DNA of 64,000 bases from JAMLHH01 sp037189845 (GTDB taxonomy: Bacteria > Bacteroidota > Bacteroidia > Chitinophagales > JADIYW01), in contig JBBCIS010000001.1 in the NCBI GenBank assembly GCA_037189845.1, positions 310,001 to 374,000 on the forward strand. Direction: 5' to 3'. The notes under the pieces are model-generated. The model was not told the origin of the DNA. It saw only the letters and a list, made by a program, of their open reading frames with translations, and searched no databases. Below, one piece after another: positions 25,434-34,865 of the stretch (position 1 is the stretch's first letter; every line of letters begins with the position of its first letter). The position numbers and the translations under genes are program-made.

Positions 25434-27152
25434 ATGTCAGAGTCTTTGATTATTACCCCTAAATTCAAAAACTGGTTGTTTCTGCAGCCGGATGATTCTG
25501 TCGTTCAAAATTTACAGGAAGAACTTAAAATCCACCCGTCTATTTGCAGGTTGCTGGCGTTGCGTGGCATAAAGAATAAGGAAGAAGCTATCCGTTTTTT
25601 TTATCCTTCGATGGAGCATCTTCATGATCCGTTTCTGATGAAAGACATGGATAAAGCCGTGTCGAGAATCCATGCGGCGATTCAGTCCGGAGAGAAGATT
25701 CTGATTTACGGAGATTATGATGTGGACGGGATCACTGCTGTAGCTTTGCTATATACTTTTTTTAGCAGCTTTTACAGTAATATCGGATATTATGTGCCTG
25801 ACAGAAATAAAGAGGGCTGCGGAATATCCTTTGATGGTATCGATCATGCTGAGCAAGAGAAGTATTCGTTGCTGATAGCGTTGGATTGCGGAGTAAAAGA
25901 CCATAGTAAGATATCTTATGCGAAAGAAAAAGGAATAGATGTCATCATCTGCGACCACCATTTGCCGGAAGATAAATTGCCGGAGGCTGTAGCTGTTTTG
26001 AATCCCAAAAGACCGGACTGCAATTATCCGTTCAAAGAGCTGAGTGGTTGCGGCGTTGGCTTTAAGCTATTGCAGGCTTATACACAGAAATATGAGCTGG
26101 AAAGAGAAATATTGCATCAGCTGCTGGATTTTGTAGCAGTGAGCATTGCTGCGGATACAGTATCTCTCACCGGCGAAAACAGGATTCTGGCATACTATGG
26201 AATGAAGCTGATCAATGACAAAACCAGAGTCGGCTTTAAAGCGATTCTGGATATTGTAAAGGCTAAAAAGAAGCTGGAGCTGATGGATCTGGTATTTACT
26301 ATCAGTCCCAGAATCAATGCTGCCGGGCGAATATTGCACGCATCTTATGCTGTGGAATTACTGATAGAAACGGATGCTAAAAAAGCCAGAGAAAAAGCGC
26401 AGCTTATTCACGATAATAATTCTGATCGCCAGGTTCTGGATAAAGATATTACCTCATCAGCATTGGACATTATTTATGACGATGACGATTTCGAAGACAA
26501 AAGAGCAATTGTTATTTATCAGCCGCACTGGCACCAGGGAGTAATTGCGATTGTTGCTTCCCGCATGGTAGATCAGTTTCATAAGCCCACCATTATTCTT
26601 ACCGAGTCTAATGGATTGGTTGTGGGTTCCGGAAGATCGGTCCCCGGATTTGATCTGCACGATGCAATCAATGCCTGTAGTCAGTATGTCATACAATTTG
26701 GAGGGCATAAGTATGCTGCCGGATTCAGTATGGAAAAGGAGCATGTAGAGGATTTTATGGAAGCTTTTGAGCAGATAGTTCAGGAACGAATTCAGGAAGA
26801 TCAGCTCGAGCCTAAAATAGAGGTAGATGATATTATTGAGCTGGACGATATCAATGAAAAATTCTTTGATCTGATAGAAAAAATGGCACCTTTCGGTAGT
26901 GGAAATCACAAGCCTGTTTTTGTTACCAGAGATGTAAAAGATACCGGGAACAATGGTTTTGTAGGTAAATCTCATTTGAAACTGCATGTTTCCAAACCCG
27001 GACAAATGCCGAAGTCTGGAATAGGCTTTAATATGTGGGATTATATTCCTTATCTGAGAAGTAAAGGGACCTTTGATATTTGTTATCAGATGTATGTCAA
27101 TGAGTGGAATGGCCAGAGAAATATTGAGATTAGATTAAAAGATTTGAAATAA
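25434..27152 (+). CDS. recJ: Single-stranded-DNA-specific exonuclease RecJ
   Basis: 572 residues, typical length. DHH-family motifs are present: DYDVDGITAVALLY near residue 89, DCG in LIALDCGVKD, the signature CDHHLPE near 172, and GGHKYAAGFSM of the DHHA1 domain near 423. A C-terminal OB-fold follows. RecJ degrades single-stranded DNA 5' to 3' in recombination and repair with divalent metal ions. lptB starts one base after its stop. Confidence 0.97.
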   Translation: MSESLIITPKFKNWLFLQPDDSVVQNLQEELKIHPSICRLLALRGIKNKEEAIRFFYPSMEHLHDPFLMKDMDKAVSRIHAAIQSGEKILIYGDYDVDGITAVALLYTFFSSFYSNIGYYVPDRNKEGCGISFDGIDHAEQEKYSLLIALDCGVKDHSKISYAKEKGIDVIICDHHLPEDKLPEAVAVLNPKRPDCNYPFKELSGCGVGFKLLQAYTQKYELEREILHQLLDFVAVSIAADTVSLTGENRILAYYGMKLINDKTRVGFKAILDIVKAKKKLELMDLVFTISPRINAAGRILHASYAVELLIETDAKKAREKAQLIHDNNSDRQVLDKDITSSALDIIYDDDDFEDKRAIVIYQPHWHQGVIAIVASRMVDQFHKPTIILTESNGLVVGSGRSVPGFDLHDAINACSQYVIQFGGHKYAAGFSMEKEHVEDFMEAFEQIVQERIQEDQLEPKIEVDDIIELDDINEKFFDLIEKMAPFGSGNHKPVFVTRDVKDTGNNGFVGKSHLKLHVSKPGQMPKSGIGFNMWDYIPYLRSKGTFDICYQMYVNEWNGQRNIEIRLKDLK

Positions 27153-27153
27153 G

Positions 27154-27903
27154 GTGATTTTAAGATCTGAAAAACTCATCAAGACATACAGTTCCCGTAC
27201 TGTCGTTAATCAGGTTTCTATAGAAGTAAACCAGGGAGAAATTGTTGGTCTTTTGGGACCGAATGGCGCAGGGAAAACGACATCGTTTTATATGATCACC
27301 GGACTGCTCACACCGGATAAGGGTAAAATATATCTTGATCAGAAGGATATATCCAAAATGCCTATGTACAAAAGAGCGCAGCTGGGTATTGGTTATCTTC
27401 CACAGGAAAACTCGGTATTCAGAAGCCTGAGTGTAGAAGATAATATCAGAGCGATTCTGGAATTTACATCTTTGAACAAGATGCAAAGAATGGATAAGCT
27501 GGAACAATTGCTGGAAGAATTCAGCCTGAAGCATGTTCGTAAAAATCTGGGCAAAGTTCTTTCAGGAGGAGAGCGCAGGAGAACGGAAATCGCGCGTGCA
27601 TTGGCATCTGACCCTAAGTTTATTCTGCTGGATGAACCTTTTGCGGGAATTGACCCGATTGCTGTGGAAGATATTCAATCTATCGTCGCAGATCTTAAAA
27701 ACAGAAATATTGGTATCCTGATTACCGATCACAATGTACAGGAGACTTTGTCGATTACTGACAGAGCCTATCTTTTATTTGAAGGAAAAATACTGATGCA
27801 CGGTACAGCCGAAGAGCTTGCATCAGATGCAACCGTTCGAAAAGTATATCTGGGAGAAAGCTTTGAGCTGAGAAGAAGAGTTCCCAGATCCATCAATGAG
27901 TGA
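27154..27903 (+). CDS. lptB: LPS export ABC transporter ATP-binding protein LptB
   Basis: 249 residues starting with GTG one base after the recJ stop. Walker A GPNGAGKTTSFYMITGLLTPDKG, Q-loop GIGYLPQENSVFRSLSVEDNI, signature VLSGGERRRTEIARALA, Walker B FILLDEPFAGIDP and the H-loop DHNVQETL are all intact. The GIGYLPQE segment is characteristic of LptB, which powers lipopolysaccharide extraction with LptFG. Translational coupling with recJ is implied by the spacing. Confidence 0.95.
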   Translation: MILRSEKLIKTYSSRTVVNQVSIEVNQGEIVGLLGPNGAGKTTSFYMITGLLTPDKGKIYLDQKDISKMPMYKRAQLGIGYLPQENSVFRSLSVEDNIRAILEFTSLNKMQRMDKLEQLLEEFSLKHVRKNLGKVLSGGERRRTEIARALASDPKFILLDEPFAGIDPIAVEDIQSIVADLKNRNIGILITDHNVQETLSITDRAYLLFEGKILMHGTAEELASDATVRKVYLGESFELRRRVPRSINE

Positions 27904-27986
27904 TATTATACTTATCATGCAGAAAATTATTTCGGATAATCATTTATAGATTAAGTTTGAGATTATTGCTCGTTTTCTTCATTAGA

Positions 27987-28208
27987 TTATTCCTTTTTTA
28001 AAATTGCCACATATCCACGCCACAGTGCAGAAGATATAACACTGCTTTTGGATTTTTTGTCAGGATTCTTTTCAAAATAGGCTTCTAATGGATTGCTGTG
28101 CAAGTCATAAGTAGTTCCGTTGTAGATAATTTTGTCAGGCTGCTGTGCTGTAGCAAAAGTATCTACTGCTAAAAATAATACCAATACAAATGTGAAAAAT
28201 GTTTTCAT
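27987..28208 (-). CDS. Small secreted protein of unknown function
   Basis: 73 residues with a signal peptide (MKTFFTFVLVLFLAVDTFATAQ). The mature part of about 50 residues (IIYNGTTYDLHSNPLEAYFEKNPDKK) has no family I recognise. It is the last of four minus-strand genes separated by a shared intergenic motif (28245-28300 lies upstream of this gene). Confidence 0.55.
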   Translation of the reverse strand: MKTFFTFVLVLFLAVDTFATAQQPDKIIYNGTTYDLHSNPLEAYFEKNPDKKSKSSVISSALWRGYVAILKKE

Positions 28209-28244
28209 ATTCTTGATTGTTTACTGTCTGATAAATTACTGCCA

Positions 28245-28300
28245 AATTGCCGAAGATGGAAATTTTTAATGCAAAAGTTCAATCGAAGAACGAAAGTTGA
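28245..28300. repeat. Cassette-spacer motif, copy A
   Basis: ATTGCCGAAGATGGAAATTT followed by GCAAAAGTTCAATCGAAGAACG. The same ordered motif recurs at 29262-29325 and 30431-30480, each time between successive minus-strand genes. Confidence 0.6.
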
Positions 28301-28356
28301 ACATTCAAAAATATCCAATCAAAACCGTCCACATAGTATATGTGGTGATATTCTAG

Positions 28357-29247
28357 TTAGTTGCCTAAATCCATAAAGAATTTTTCTTTTTTTATTTTCT
28401 CTTTCATTTTGACTACAGTTTCTATTCTTCCAAATTCTGAGTATGTACTTGGAATTTGAATAGTATGTCCAAATAAATTCATTTCGAACCAACTGTACTT
28501 TTTGTCATTGACGACTTTTTCCTGTTGATGAATGCTATTAATTGCATTGTTTACTTCTGCGAGTATTTGCTCAGGTGTATATTTTAAAAATAAAAGTGTT
28601 TTTAGAGATTGAATTATTTCGCTATGACCTACTTCAATTGTGAAAATTTCATTTGATAATTCTTTGATTGCCGCGTTGGTGTCGACTTTTAAAAGATAGA
28701 TTTCTTTATATCGCAAAGCCATTGCAATTTTTATCATATTATTCCCATTGCCACTAAATGTATTGTATATGTATTTTTTGTCAGCTAGTTGAAGATACTC
28801 GAGTGACTTGTCATATTGTTTTTCCTTTTTAAATATTTCAAACAAGTCAAGACATGCCAGGTGTTGGAGATGAGTGTATGGTTCAGGGAAAACTATTCGC
28901 ATACATTTGAAATTGCTACTGTCATAATTAGTGACACATTCAAGAGCTTTGTATTCATCATTTACCTCTCCGATCGGTTTTCCGTTTATTAAAGTTGTCA
29001 ACTCCATTTTTGATTTTTCAAAATCGAGTTTTAAAAAATACAGATGTCCGATTTGTTGGTTTACTTCCTCTATCAAAGCATGTTTTGGGAACTTTTCTCT
29101 GAATTCAAGAAGGTTTTTAATAGAAGTATTATAATCATTATTACAATATGAAATGGAAGCATTTTTCAAAAGATCACATTGTGGAAGTTGTCCAGATACT
29201 TTTAAGGTAAGCGTCAGTAATAGTATGGTCAATAGTTTCGCTTTCAT
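28357..29247 (-). CDS. Exported TPR-like hypothetical protein
   Basis: 296 residues with a signal peptide (MKAKLLTILLLTLTLKVSGQ). Helical repeats follow: CDLLKNASISYCNNDYNTSIKNLLEFREKFPKHA and IGHLYFLKLDFEKSKMELTTLI look like tetratricopeptide units in the first 90 residues. The rest is helical without a known motif. AT-rich compared with the core genes of the window and enclosed by spacer copies A and B, so it may be acquired. Confidence 0.55.
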   Translation of the reverse strand: MKAKLLTILLLTLTLKVSGQLPQCDLLKNASISYCNNDYNTSIKNLLEFREKFPKHALIEEVNQQIGHLYFLKLDFEKSKMELTTLINGKPIGEVNDEYKALECVTNYDSSNFKCMRIVFPEPYTHLQHLACLDLFEIFKKEKQYDKSLEYLQLADKKYIYNTFSGNGNNMIKIAMALRYKEIYLLKVDTNAAIKELSNEIFTIEVGHSEIIQSLKTLLFLKYTPEQILAEVNNAINSIHQQEKVVNDKKYSWFEMNLFGHTIQIPSTYSEFGRIETVVKMKEKIKKEKFFMDLGN

Positions 29248-29261
29248 GGTACGTAAGGATT

Positions 29262-29325
29262 AGGGTAGTGCAGAAGATGGGAATTTTTAAAGCAAAAGTT
29301 CAATTGAAGAACGAGAAGTTCTTCT
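29262..29325. repeat. Cassette-spacer motif, copy B
   Basis: GTGCAGAAGATGGGAATTTT, then GCAAAAGTTCAATTGAAGAACG and a GAAGTTCTTCTGC tail. Matches copies A and C over about 45 bases with substitutions. Confidence 0.6.
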
Positions 29326-29401
29326 GCTTGTTGCGTCTATCCAAGAAGTCTTCTAAATACATAACTATAGAGATCAGAAAAATGCTAAAAATTGATGGTT
29401 T

Positions 29402-30382
29402 TTAGAAAAATGGGAGTTGAGAAACGGTTACACGTTTTGCCGGTAGTTTTCTTCTTATTCTTCTATAGTAGAAACGAAATGTAATAATACCCATCAAGAT
29501 ATATATTCCTCCCATTATTCGACAAAACAATGTAGATTGAGAAATTGTTCTATTAACTTTTAATATTTTGTAATTTTTATTAAAGTCGTTGATTTTTTTT
29601 TCAATTTTTGAATCATCATTTTTTAAAGTAATTGTATTTTCTTTTTTTGAATATAAAACAGCATTCATTGTATCTTTTTTATTCAGAATGTCAAATTGTA
29701 TTTCTTTTTTCGAATAAATTAAAGCTGTGTTTTCGGGTAATTCTGGATTGAAAAAAGTGTAAAATCCTGTAAGAAATATAAATATTGATAGATATAACAT
29801 TATATTTAGTAATATTGAATTTCTTTTTTCTATAGTATTTATTTCCGTTAATTTATCTATTTGATTTATGTCAGTTATTCTAAAATCAAATTCTATTGAG
29901 TTGTAAAAATCATCACTTATTTCATCAATTTCAATATTATTTGGAACTTCAATCAAAGATTCAATTTCTATTTTTTCTCCAGTTTTTAATAAATCCCAAG
30001 TTAATTCTATAGTTGTATCATTCAGCTTATTTAATGTTATTGAGGAACCTTCTGGTTTTTCGTAAACATTTGTTTCTAACCATTTATATTTTTTTTTAGT
30101 TTTTAATTGAAGAGGTTTATAAATCCTCGATTTATCTATATCGGTTTTGCCATTATTTATTAAAATACCTTTAAATAGAATCAAATAGTTTTCAACTGTT
30201 TGATTTTTATATTTAACATCAATTTTTAATCTATTTATATCTTGTTTAAACAAGCTATAACATTCTTTTTTTTCTAAACCTAATGATACTTTTTTATTGG
30301 TTTTTTTTGCAATCCACATACTATAAAAACCGAAGATGAGTGTGAAAATTAAACCAATAATTCCTAATATATTTCCAAGCAT
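29402..30382 (-). CDS. Three-TM membrane protein of unknown function
   Basis: 326 residues from the ATG at 30382; a GTG at 30421 would add 13 residues. An N-terminal membrane segment (ILGIIGLIFTLIFGFYSMWI) is followed by about 170 residues that look like a beta-rich domain (KKECYSLFKQDINRLKIDV, YLILFKGILINNGKTDI), then two further segments near IMLYLSIFIFLTGFYTFF and GGIYILMGIITFRFYY. Strongly AT-rich. No family recognised. Located between spacer copies B and C. Confidence 0.55.
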   Translation of the reverse strand: MLGNILGIIGLIFTLIFGFYSMWIAKKTNKKVSLGLEKKECYSLFKQDINRLKIDVKYKNQTVENYLILFKGILINNGKTDIDKSRIYKPLQLKTKKKYKWLETNVYEKPEGSSITLNKLNDTTIELTWDLLKTGEKIEIESLIEVPNNIEIDEISDDFYNSIEFDFRITDINQIDKLTEINTIEKRNSILLNIMLYLSIFIFLTGFYTFFNPELPENTALIYSKKEIQFDILNKKDTMNAVLYSKKENTITLKNDDSKIEKKINDFNKNYKILKVNRTISQSTLFCRIMGGIYILMGIITFRFYYRRIRRKLPAKRVTVSQLPFF

Positions 30383-30430
30383 GTATTTATTTAAATTTAG
30401 TTTTTTTGTTAAAATTACCACCTACGTTTC

Positions 30431-30480
30431 GGGTATTGCCGAAGGCGGGGAATTTTAGCACCCAAGCTCAATAGAAATAC
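30431..30480. repeat. Cassette-spacer motif, copy C
   Basis: GGGTATTGCCGAAGGCGGGG followed by AATTTTAGCACCCAAGCTCAATAG. The most regular copy; its first 20 bases resemble the conserved end of imperfect palindromes seen between small genes in other Bacteroidota (recollection, not checked). Confidence 0.6.
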
Positions 30481-30514
30481 CACAGTTTAAATATAGAAAA
30501 AATGTTCAATAGAA

Positions 30515-31354
30515 TTACTTCAGTCCCGCTTTTGGCAATAGCACAACAAGGTATTGCCCTTTGTTTTTACTTTCAATATTTACATCATTAATAATTACAA
30601 TTTCCCAATTTGCAGGAAAGTGTAAATTATTCCATTCTTCTTTAATTTCCTTTTTAGTCTTGGAAACATCCTTAGAAAGACATAAAACAGCAATACAATG
30701 CTTATTGTTTGAATTTCCTGAATACCTTTTTGCATCAATGATTAACTCGTCAAGTTTAATTCCTATTTCATCATTTTTTCTAATTAGTTTATATTCTATT
30801 GCAGTCTTTAATTCTCTGATAATCACATCAGGTTTATAGTGTTTAAATTGATGTACAAAATATCCTTCCGAAAATGGGATGACACCATTGTAATAGAAAT
30901 TTGCAACCTCCCTTACAATCCTATTTATATTGTCTTCGTTATTAACTGGTGTATTTGTAATTTTAAGTATTTCATTGGTAAATTCAAGAAATTCAATAAT
31001 TTTTTTACTACTCTTGTTTTTTTCTCTGTCCCAAAAGAAATCAAATGGAGCTAAATATTTTTTCCATTCAATAAGTAAATAGAGTTCTTCATCTGTATCT
31101 CCATATTTAAGTAAAGTAGATGAAATTTGGGTTGACCTTTTTTCATCACTAATGATTGGAAAAAACGTTTGTTTAAATTCTAATAGATAATTATTTATAT
31201 TTAATGTTTCAAAATAAACGCATAAAATATTATACATTCTATGTAAATATTCTTGTGTCCAGTATTCAGAAAAGTCTTTCTGTTCACGGTCAATTTTATC
31301 TAACATTCCATATGATATGTCAAATAAATAAGAGAAAACATCTCTTAAATACAT
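30515..31354 (-). CDS. PD-(D/E)XK nuclease-like orphan protein
   Basis: 279 residues. The N-terminal 150 residues are helical and aromatic-rich with no known motif. The C-terminal part shows a candidate restriction-nuclease-like core: HYKPDVIIREL with D176, then IEYKL with E187 and K189, a helix (ELIIDAKRY) and a hydrophobic strand (HCIAVLCL). The order PD...ExK-helix-strand fits the PD-(D/E)XK fold. No methylase or partner gene is adjacent. It stands beside an integrase remnant and may be a defence or mobile-element gene; this is inference. Confidence 0.5.
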   Translation of the reverse strand: MYLRDVFSYLFDISYGMLDKIDREQKDFSEYWTQEYLHRMYNILCVYFETLNINNYLLEFKQTFFPIISDEKRSTQISSTLLKYGDTDEELYLLIEWKKYLAPFDFFWDREKNKSSKKIIEFLEFTNEILKITNTPVNNEDNINRIVREVANFYYNGVIPFSEGYFVHQFKHYKPDVIIRELKTAIEYKLIRKNDEIGIKLDELIIDAKRYSGNSNNKHCIAVLCLSKDVSKTKKEIKEEWNNLHFPANWEIVIINDVNIESKNKGQYLVVLLPKAGLK

Positions 31355-31377
31355 ATAGTATAAATTAAACTATGTTT

Positions 31378-31814
31378 CTAAATATTTAATCCTTTCTTCC
31401 ATTTAGAGTTTGGTTTTAGGGTATCGCACAACGTTTGTGTTTGCGCCATATGGTGTTCATCTACCATATCGATGTGGTCAAGTGGTCTGATAATAGCCGC
31501 TTTTTTAACATCTGAGATATGGGTGTAAATCTCTTTGGTTTTGATAGACTCATGTCCCAATACATTTTGGATGTATCGAATATCTGTTCCCCTTTCCAAA
31601 AGATGGGTAGCGAAGCTGTATCTGAGTGTATGTACTGTTGCATAAGGATCTAAACTACTTTTTCAATTGCCTTTCTGAATATGTTTTGAATACTTCTGGC
31701 ATCATATTGTCCTCCAAATTCCCCTTCAAATAACCCATATTGCGGCTGATACATCTGTATGTGTTTTTTAAAATATAACAAACATTTTTCTGACAACAAT
31801 GTGTATCGGTCTTT
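31378..31814 (-). pseudogene. Tyrosine recombinase (XerC/IntI-like) remnant
   Basis: The C-terminal half of a tyrosine recombinase, broken by a frameshift. From 31814 one frame reads DRYTLLSEK, YQPQYGLFEGEFGG and ARSIQNIFRKAIEKVV, then stops near 31655. The next frame continues HTLRYSFATHLLERGTDIRYIQNVLGHESIKTKEIYTHIS, holding the HxLR box, the LGH motif and the catalytic-Tyr segment (IYTHIS). No N-terminal domain remains. It is therefore inactive as it stands. It is upstream of the spacer-separated genes 27987-31354, which suggests it once mobilised that block. Confidence 0.8.
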
Positions 31815-31893
31815 TTATATCTATAAGTTTTTTCCTTTAATGATTTTAAAATTTAAAGAATAATTACTTCAACATTTAGCAAGCAGCTCCGCT

Positions 31894-31985
31894 GCAGCCG
31901 GGATAGAACAAAGAATCGCCTGAATTACCACGTGGTTTTAACCCGTGGTGATGAAGGAAGTCGAAGTGATAGCCGGAATAGCTGC
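31894..31985. repeat. REP-like dispersed element, copy 2
   Basis: Starts GCAGCCGGGATAGAACAAAG and ends GATAGCCGGAATAGCTGC, matching the ends of copies 1 and 3. An inner hairpin (TTACCACG with CGTGGTGA) is present at about 31924-31951. Confidence 0.6.
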
Positions 31986-31997
31986 CTCAAAACAAAA

Positions 31998-32026
31998 AGG
32001 CTACCCATACGGATAGCCTCTATTTT
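31998..32026 (-). terminator. Terminator after pckA
   Basis: AGGCTACCC (31998-32006) pairs with GGATAGCCT (32011-32019). Read on the minus strand the stem is followed by TTTTTGTTTTG. Confidence 0.75.
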
Positions 32027-32040
32027 TTAGCTTCAAAAGT

Positions 32041-33645
32041 TTATTTAACCTGAGGTGCTGCGCTTAAAATATCTGCGTTAGAACCTGCTTCGTATTTTTT
32101 GAAGTTCTGGATGAATTTATGACCTAGTTCGTTAGCAGTTTTGTCATACTCTTCTGCTACTGCCCATGTGTTTCTCGGGTTAAGGATTTCAGATGGGACA
32201 CCTGCACAAGCTGTAGGAATTTCAAAGCCGAATACCGGAATTTTTTCAAAAGTTTCCTTCTCTAATTCTCCACTCAATGCAGCCGTAATCAATGCACGGG
32301 TATATTTTAAGCTCATACGTTTTCCGACTCCGTATACACCGCCAGTCATACCTGTATTGATCAACCAGACGTTAGAGCCGCTTTCATCTAATTTCTGACC
32401 TAATTTCTCAGCATATTTTGCAGGGTGTAATGGCAGGAACGCTGCTCCGAAACAAGCAGAGAATGTAGTTTGTGGTTCAGTAACACCTGCTTCTGTACCG
32501 GCTACTTTGGAAGTATAGCCGCTGATGAACAGATACATTGCCTGAGATCTTGTCAGTTTAGAGATAGGAGGCATTACACCAAAAGCGTCATAGCAAAGGA
32601 AGAAGATGTTTTTTGGAGTAGTACCTACAGACGGGACTGCAATATTATCGATATGGAATAAAGGATAAGATACACGGGTATTTTCAGTGATGCTTACATC
32701 CTCATAGTTTACCGTGTTTGTACCTTCGTAGAAACCAATGTTTTCTAAGATAGCTCCGTGTTTGATTGCGCGGAAGATATCTGGTTCTTTTTCTTCTGTC
32801 AGGTCAATACATTTTGCATAGCAACCGCCTTCAAAGTTAAAGACACCTTCAGGGCTCCAGCCGTGCTCATCGTCCCCGATCAGCTTTCTGTTTGGATCTG
32901 CAGATAAAGTAGTTTTTCCTGTGCCTGAAAGACCAAAGAACAGCGCAGTATCTCCGTCCTTGCCGATGTTTGCAGAACAGTGCATGGAAAGTACATTTCT
33001 CAGGTGAGGAAGTACAAAATTCAATACAGTGAAAATTCCTTTTTTGATTTCTCCGGTATAACCGCTACCACCTACTAAAATCACTTTTTTAGTAAAATTG
33101 ATGATGGAGAAGTTATGTTGACGCGTGCCATCTACTGCAGGATCTGCATGGAAAGACGGAGCACAAAGGATCAACCAGTCATTTTCAAAAGTAGAAAGTT
33201 CTTCCGGAGTCGGTCTCAGGAACATATTGTCGGCAAACAAGTTTGCCCATGGAGTTTCAGTTATAACTCTTACATTGAGCTGATAGGTAGGATCAGCACA
33301 AGCAGCCACATCTCTTACATACACTTCAGGTTGAGCGTCTAAGTGTTTTACAACTTTTGCCTGTAATGCATCAAACTGCTCAGGGGAATAAGGTTGATTG
33401 ATATTATTCCAGTCTACTGAATCTGCTGTTAACTCGTCCTTAACTGTAAACTTGTCTTTAGGAGAACGTCCGGTGAACTCACCTGTCTGGATGCATAAAG
33501 CACCGGTATCGTTTAAAACACCTTGTCCTGATTCTACTGTTTTACTGACCAACTCATCTCTCGTGAGGTTCCATAAAGCAGTTGTATTGCTAAATCCAAG
33601 ATTGGCGAGTGTAGCTTTGGGATTTTTATCACCCTGCTCTTTCAT
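32041..33645 (-). CDS. pckA: Phosphoenolpyruvate carboxykinase (ATP)
   Basis: 534 residues, the family's normal length. Conserved features: the GGSGYTGEIKKG block, the kinase-1a P-loop GLSGTGKTTLSADPNR, IGDDEHGW and FNFEGGCYAKCIDL, and GYTSKVAGTEAG. The enzyme converts oxaloacetate and ATP to phosphoenolpyruvate, CO2 and ADP, the first step of gluconeogenesis. Single gene, followed by a terminator. A minus-strand TATTTTTG at 33682-33689 fits a -7 box. Confidence 0.98.
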   Translation of the reverse strand: MKEQGDKNPKATLANLGFSNTTALWNLTRDELVSKTVESGQGVLNDTGALCIQTGEFTGRSPKDKFTVKDELTADSVDWNNINQPYSPEQFDALQAKVVKHLDAQPEVYVRDVAACADPTYQLNVRVITETPWANLFADNMFLRPTPEELSTFENDWLILCAPSFHADPAVDGTRQHNFSIINFTKKVILVGGSGYTGEIKKGIFTVLNFVLPHLRNVLSMHCSANIGKDGDTALFFGLSGTGKTTLSADPNRKLIGDDEHGWSPEGVFNFEGGCYAKCIDLTEEKEPDIFRAIKHGAILENIGFYEGTNTVNYEDVSITENTRVSYPLFHIDNIAVPSVGTTPKNIFFLCYDAFGVMPPISKLTRSQAMYLFISGYTSKVAGTEAGVTEPQTTFSACFGAAFLPLHPAKYAEKLGQKLDESGSNVWLINTGMTGGVYGVGKRMSLKYTRALITAALSGELEKETFEKIPVFGFEIPTACAGVPSEILNPRNTWAVAEEYDKTANELGHKFIQNFKKYEAGSNADILSAAPQVK

Positions 33646-33681
33646 AAATCGTTGTATTATCTGATTTTAAAAAACGTGGTG

Positions 33682-33689
33682 CAAAAATA
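33682..33689 (-). promoter_or_regulatory. Candidate pckA -7 box
   Basis: TATTTTTG matches TAnnTTTG 36 bases upstream of the ATG. A clear -33 TTTG at 20 bases is not seen, so the call is tentative. Confidence 0.35.
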
Positions 33690-33751
33690 GCCAAAAATTA
33701 AATCAAATCTTATTAGAATTGAGAATTGTGCATAAAAATGACAAAATGTGC

Positions 33752-34864
33752 TTATTTCAGTTGGAATCGCTTGCCTGGAAGTGCTTTTATGACTCCTTTG
33801 AACTCCATAGAGAGTAAAATAGAAGACAGCTGATTCATCGGTATATCTGTAGCATAGTATATTGTATCTATTGACACTGAATCATTTGTATCCATAAAGC
33901 CGACTATTTTGATTTCTTCTTCTTCAAGATGCTGATATTTCGATTTCCGATCGTAAAATGTATCAATAGTTAGCTGCTGCTTGATTTTCCAGCCTAAAAT
34001 TTCAGAAAGATCATCAGGATGTGTGAGAAGCTGTGCTTTCAGGGATTTTATCAGCTTGTGAGGCCCCTGTGCAGTAGCATCGCTCCATCTTCCCGGAACA
34101 GTTAAAACTTCTCTGCCATAAGAATTGGCAATTTCAGCAGTAATCATTGAACCGCCTTTTTCACCAGATTCGATCAGGATAGTCGCATCACTCATGCCGG
34201 CTACGATCCTGTTGCGCATAGGGAAATTCGTCCTGTCAAAATCTGAGTTTCTGGAAAATTCTGAAAGCAATGCACCATTGTTCAGCAACTTCTGAGCGAG
34301 TGACTTATGTTGCCTCGGATATAATTGGTTCAGTGGATGCCCCAATACGCCAATGGTAGGGATACCAAGCTCGACACATTTTTTGTGAGCAATGCCGTCT
34401 ATTCCTACCGCAAGCCCGCTGACGATAGTGACATTCATAGGCGCTATAGCTTCTATAATTTTCTCTGTTACGGATTGGCCGTAATCAGTAGAATTTCTTG
34501 TCCCGACTATACTGATGATCTTATCAGGATTCAGATCTGCATTTCCTTTACTGAATAAAAGAAGCGGGGCATCATGACACTCTGTAAGTCTTTCAGGATA
34601 CTTTTCGTCCGAAAAAGGTATGATGTCTATAGATTCTTTTTCACACCATTCTATCTCTTTCTCTATCTGATCAAAAGACGAAAAAGAAACTATTTCCTTT
34701 GTTAGCTTTTCAGATATTTTCGGGATTTTCAGAAGCTTCCCTGCAGAAAGTTTAAAGATCTCCTGTGCTGAACCGACTTCATTGATCAGAAGCTTTGCCA
34801 AAATATCTCCGACACCCTTGACTTCTTTCAGTGCAAGCAGATATTTCAGATCTTCATGTGTCAT
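33752..34864 (-). CDS. dprA: DNA-processing protein DprA
   Basis: 370 residues. N-terminal HhH-type region (VKGVGDILAKLLINEVGSAQEIF), then the DprA Rossmann domain: SIVGTRNSTDYG, VSGLAVGIDGIAHKKCVELG, TIGVLGHPLNQLYP, FPMRNRIVAGMSDATILIESGEKGGSMITAE. A C-terminal winged helix (MDTNDSVSIDTIYYATDIPMNQLSSILLSMEFKGVI) completes it. DprA loads RecA onto incoming single-stranded DNA during natural transformation. It starts 1 base after the outer-membrane barrel gene on the same strand. Confidence 0.96.
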   Translation of the reverse strand: MTHEDLKYLLALKEVKGVGDILAKLLINEVGSAQEIFKLSAGKLLKIPKISEKLTKEIVSFSSFDQIEKEIEWCEKESIDIIPFSDEKYPERLTECHDAPLLLFSKGNADLNPDKIISIVGTRNSTDYGQSVTEKIIEAIAPMNVTIVSGLAVGIDGIAHKKCVELGIPTIGVLGHPLNQLYPRQHKSLAQKLLNNGALLSEFSRNSDFDRTNFPMRNRIVAGMSDATILIESGEKGGSMITAEIANSYGREVLTVPGRWSDATAQGPHKLIKSLKAQLLTHPDDLSEILGWKIKQQLTIDTFYDRKSKYQHLEEEEIKIVGFMDTNDSVSIDTIYYATDIPMNQLSSILLSMEFKGVIKALPGKRFQLK

Positions 34865-34865
34865 T

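Noticed and set aside
30515..31354. Type II restriction-modification system
   Set aside because: A PD-(D/E)XK-like core alone, with no methyltransferase nearby, does not support an R-M call.
27987..31814. Definite integron
   Set aside because: The recombinase is truncated and frameshifted, its IntI-specific region is not seen and attC core ends are not clear; kept only as a hypothesis in the findings.
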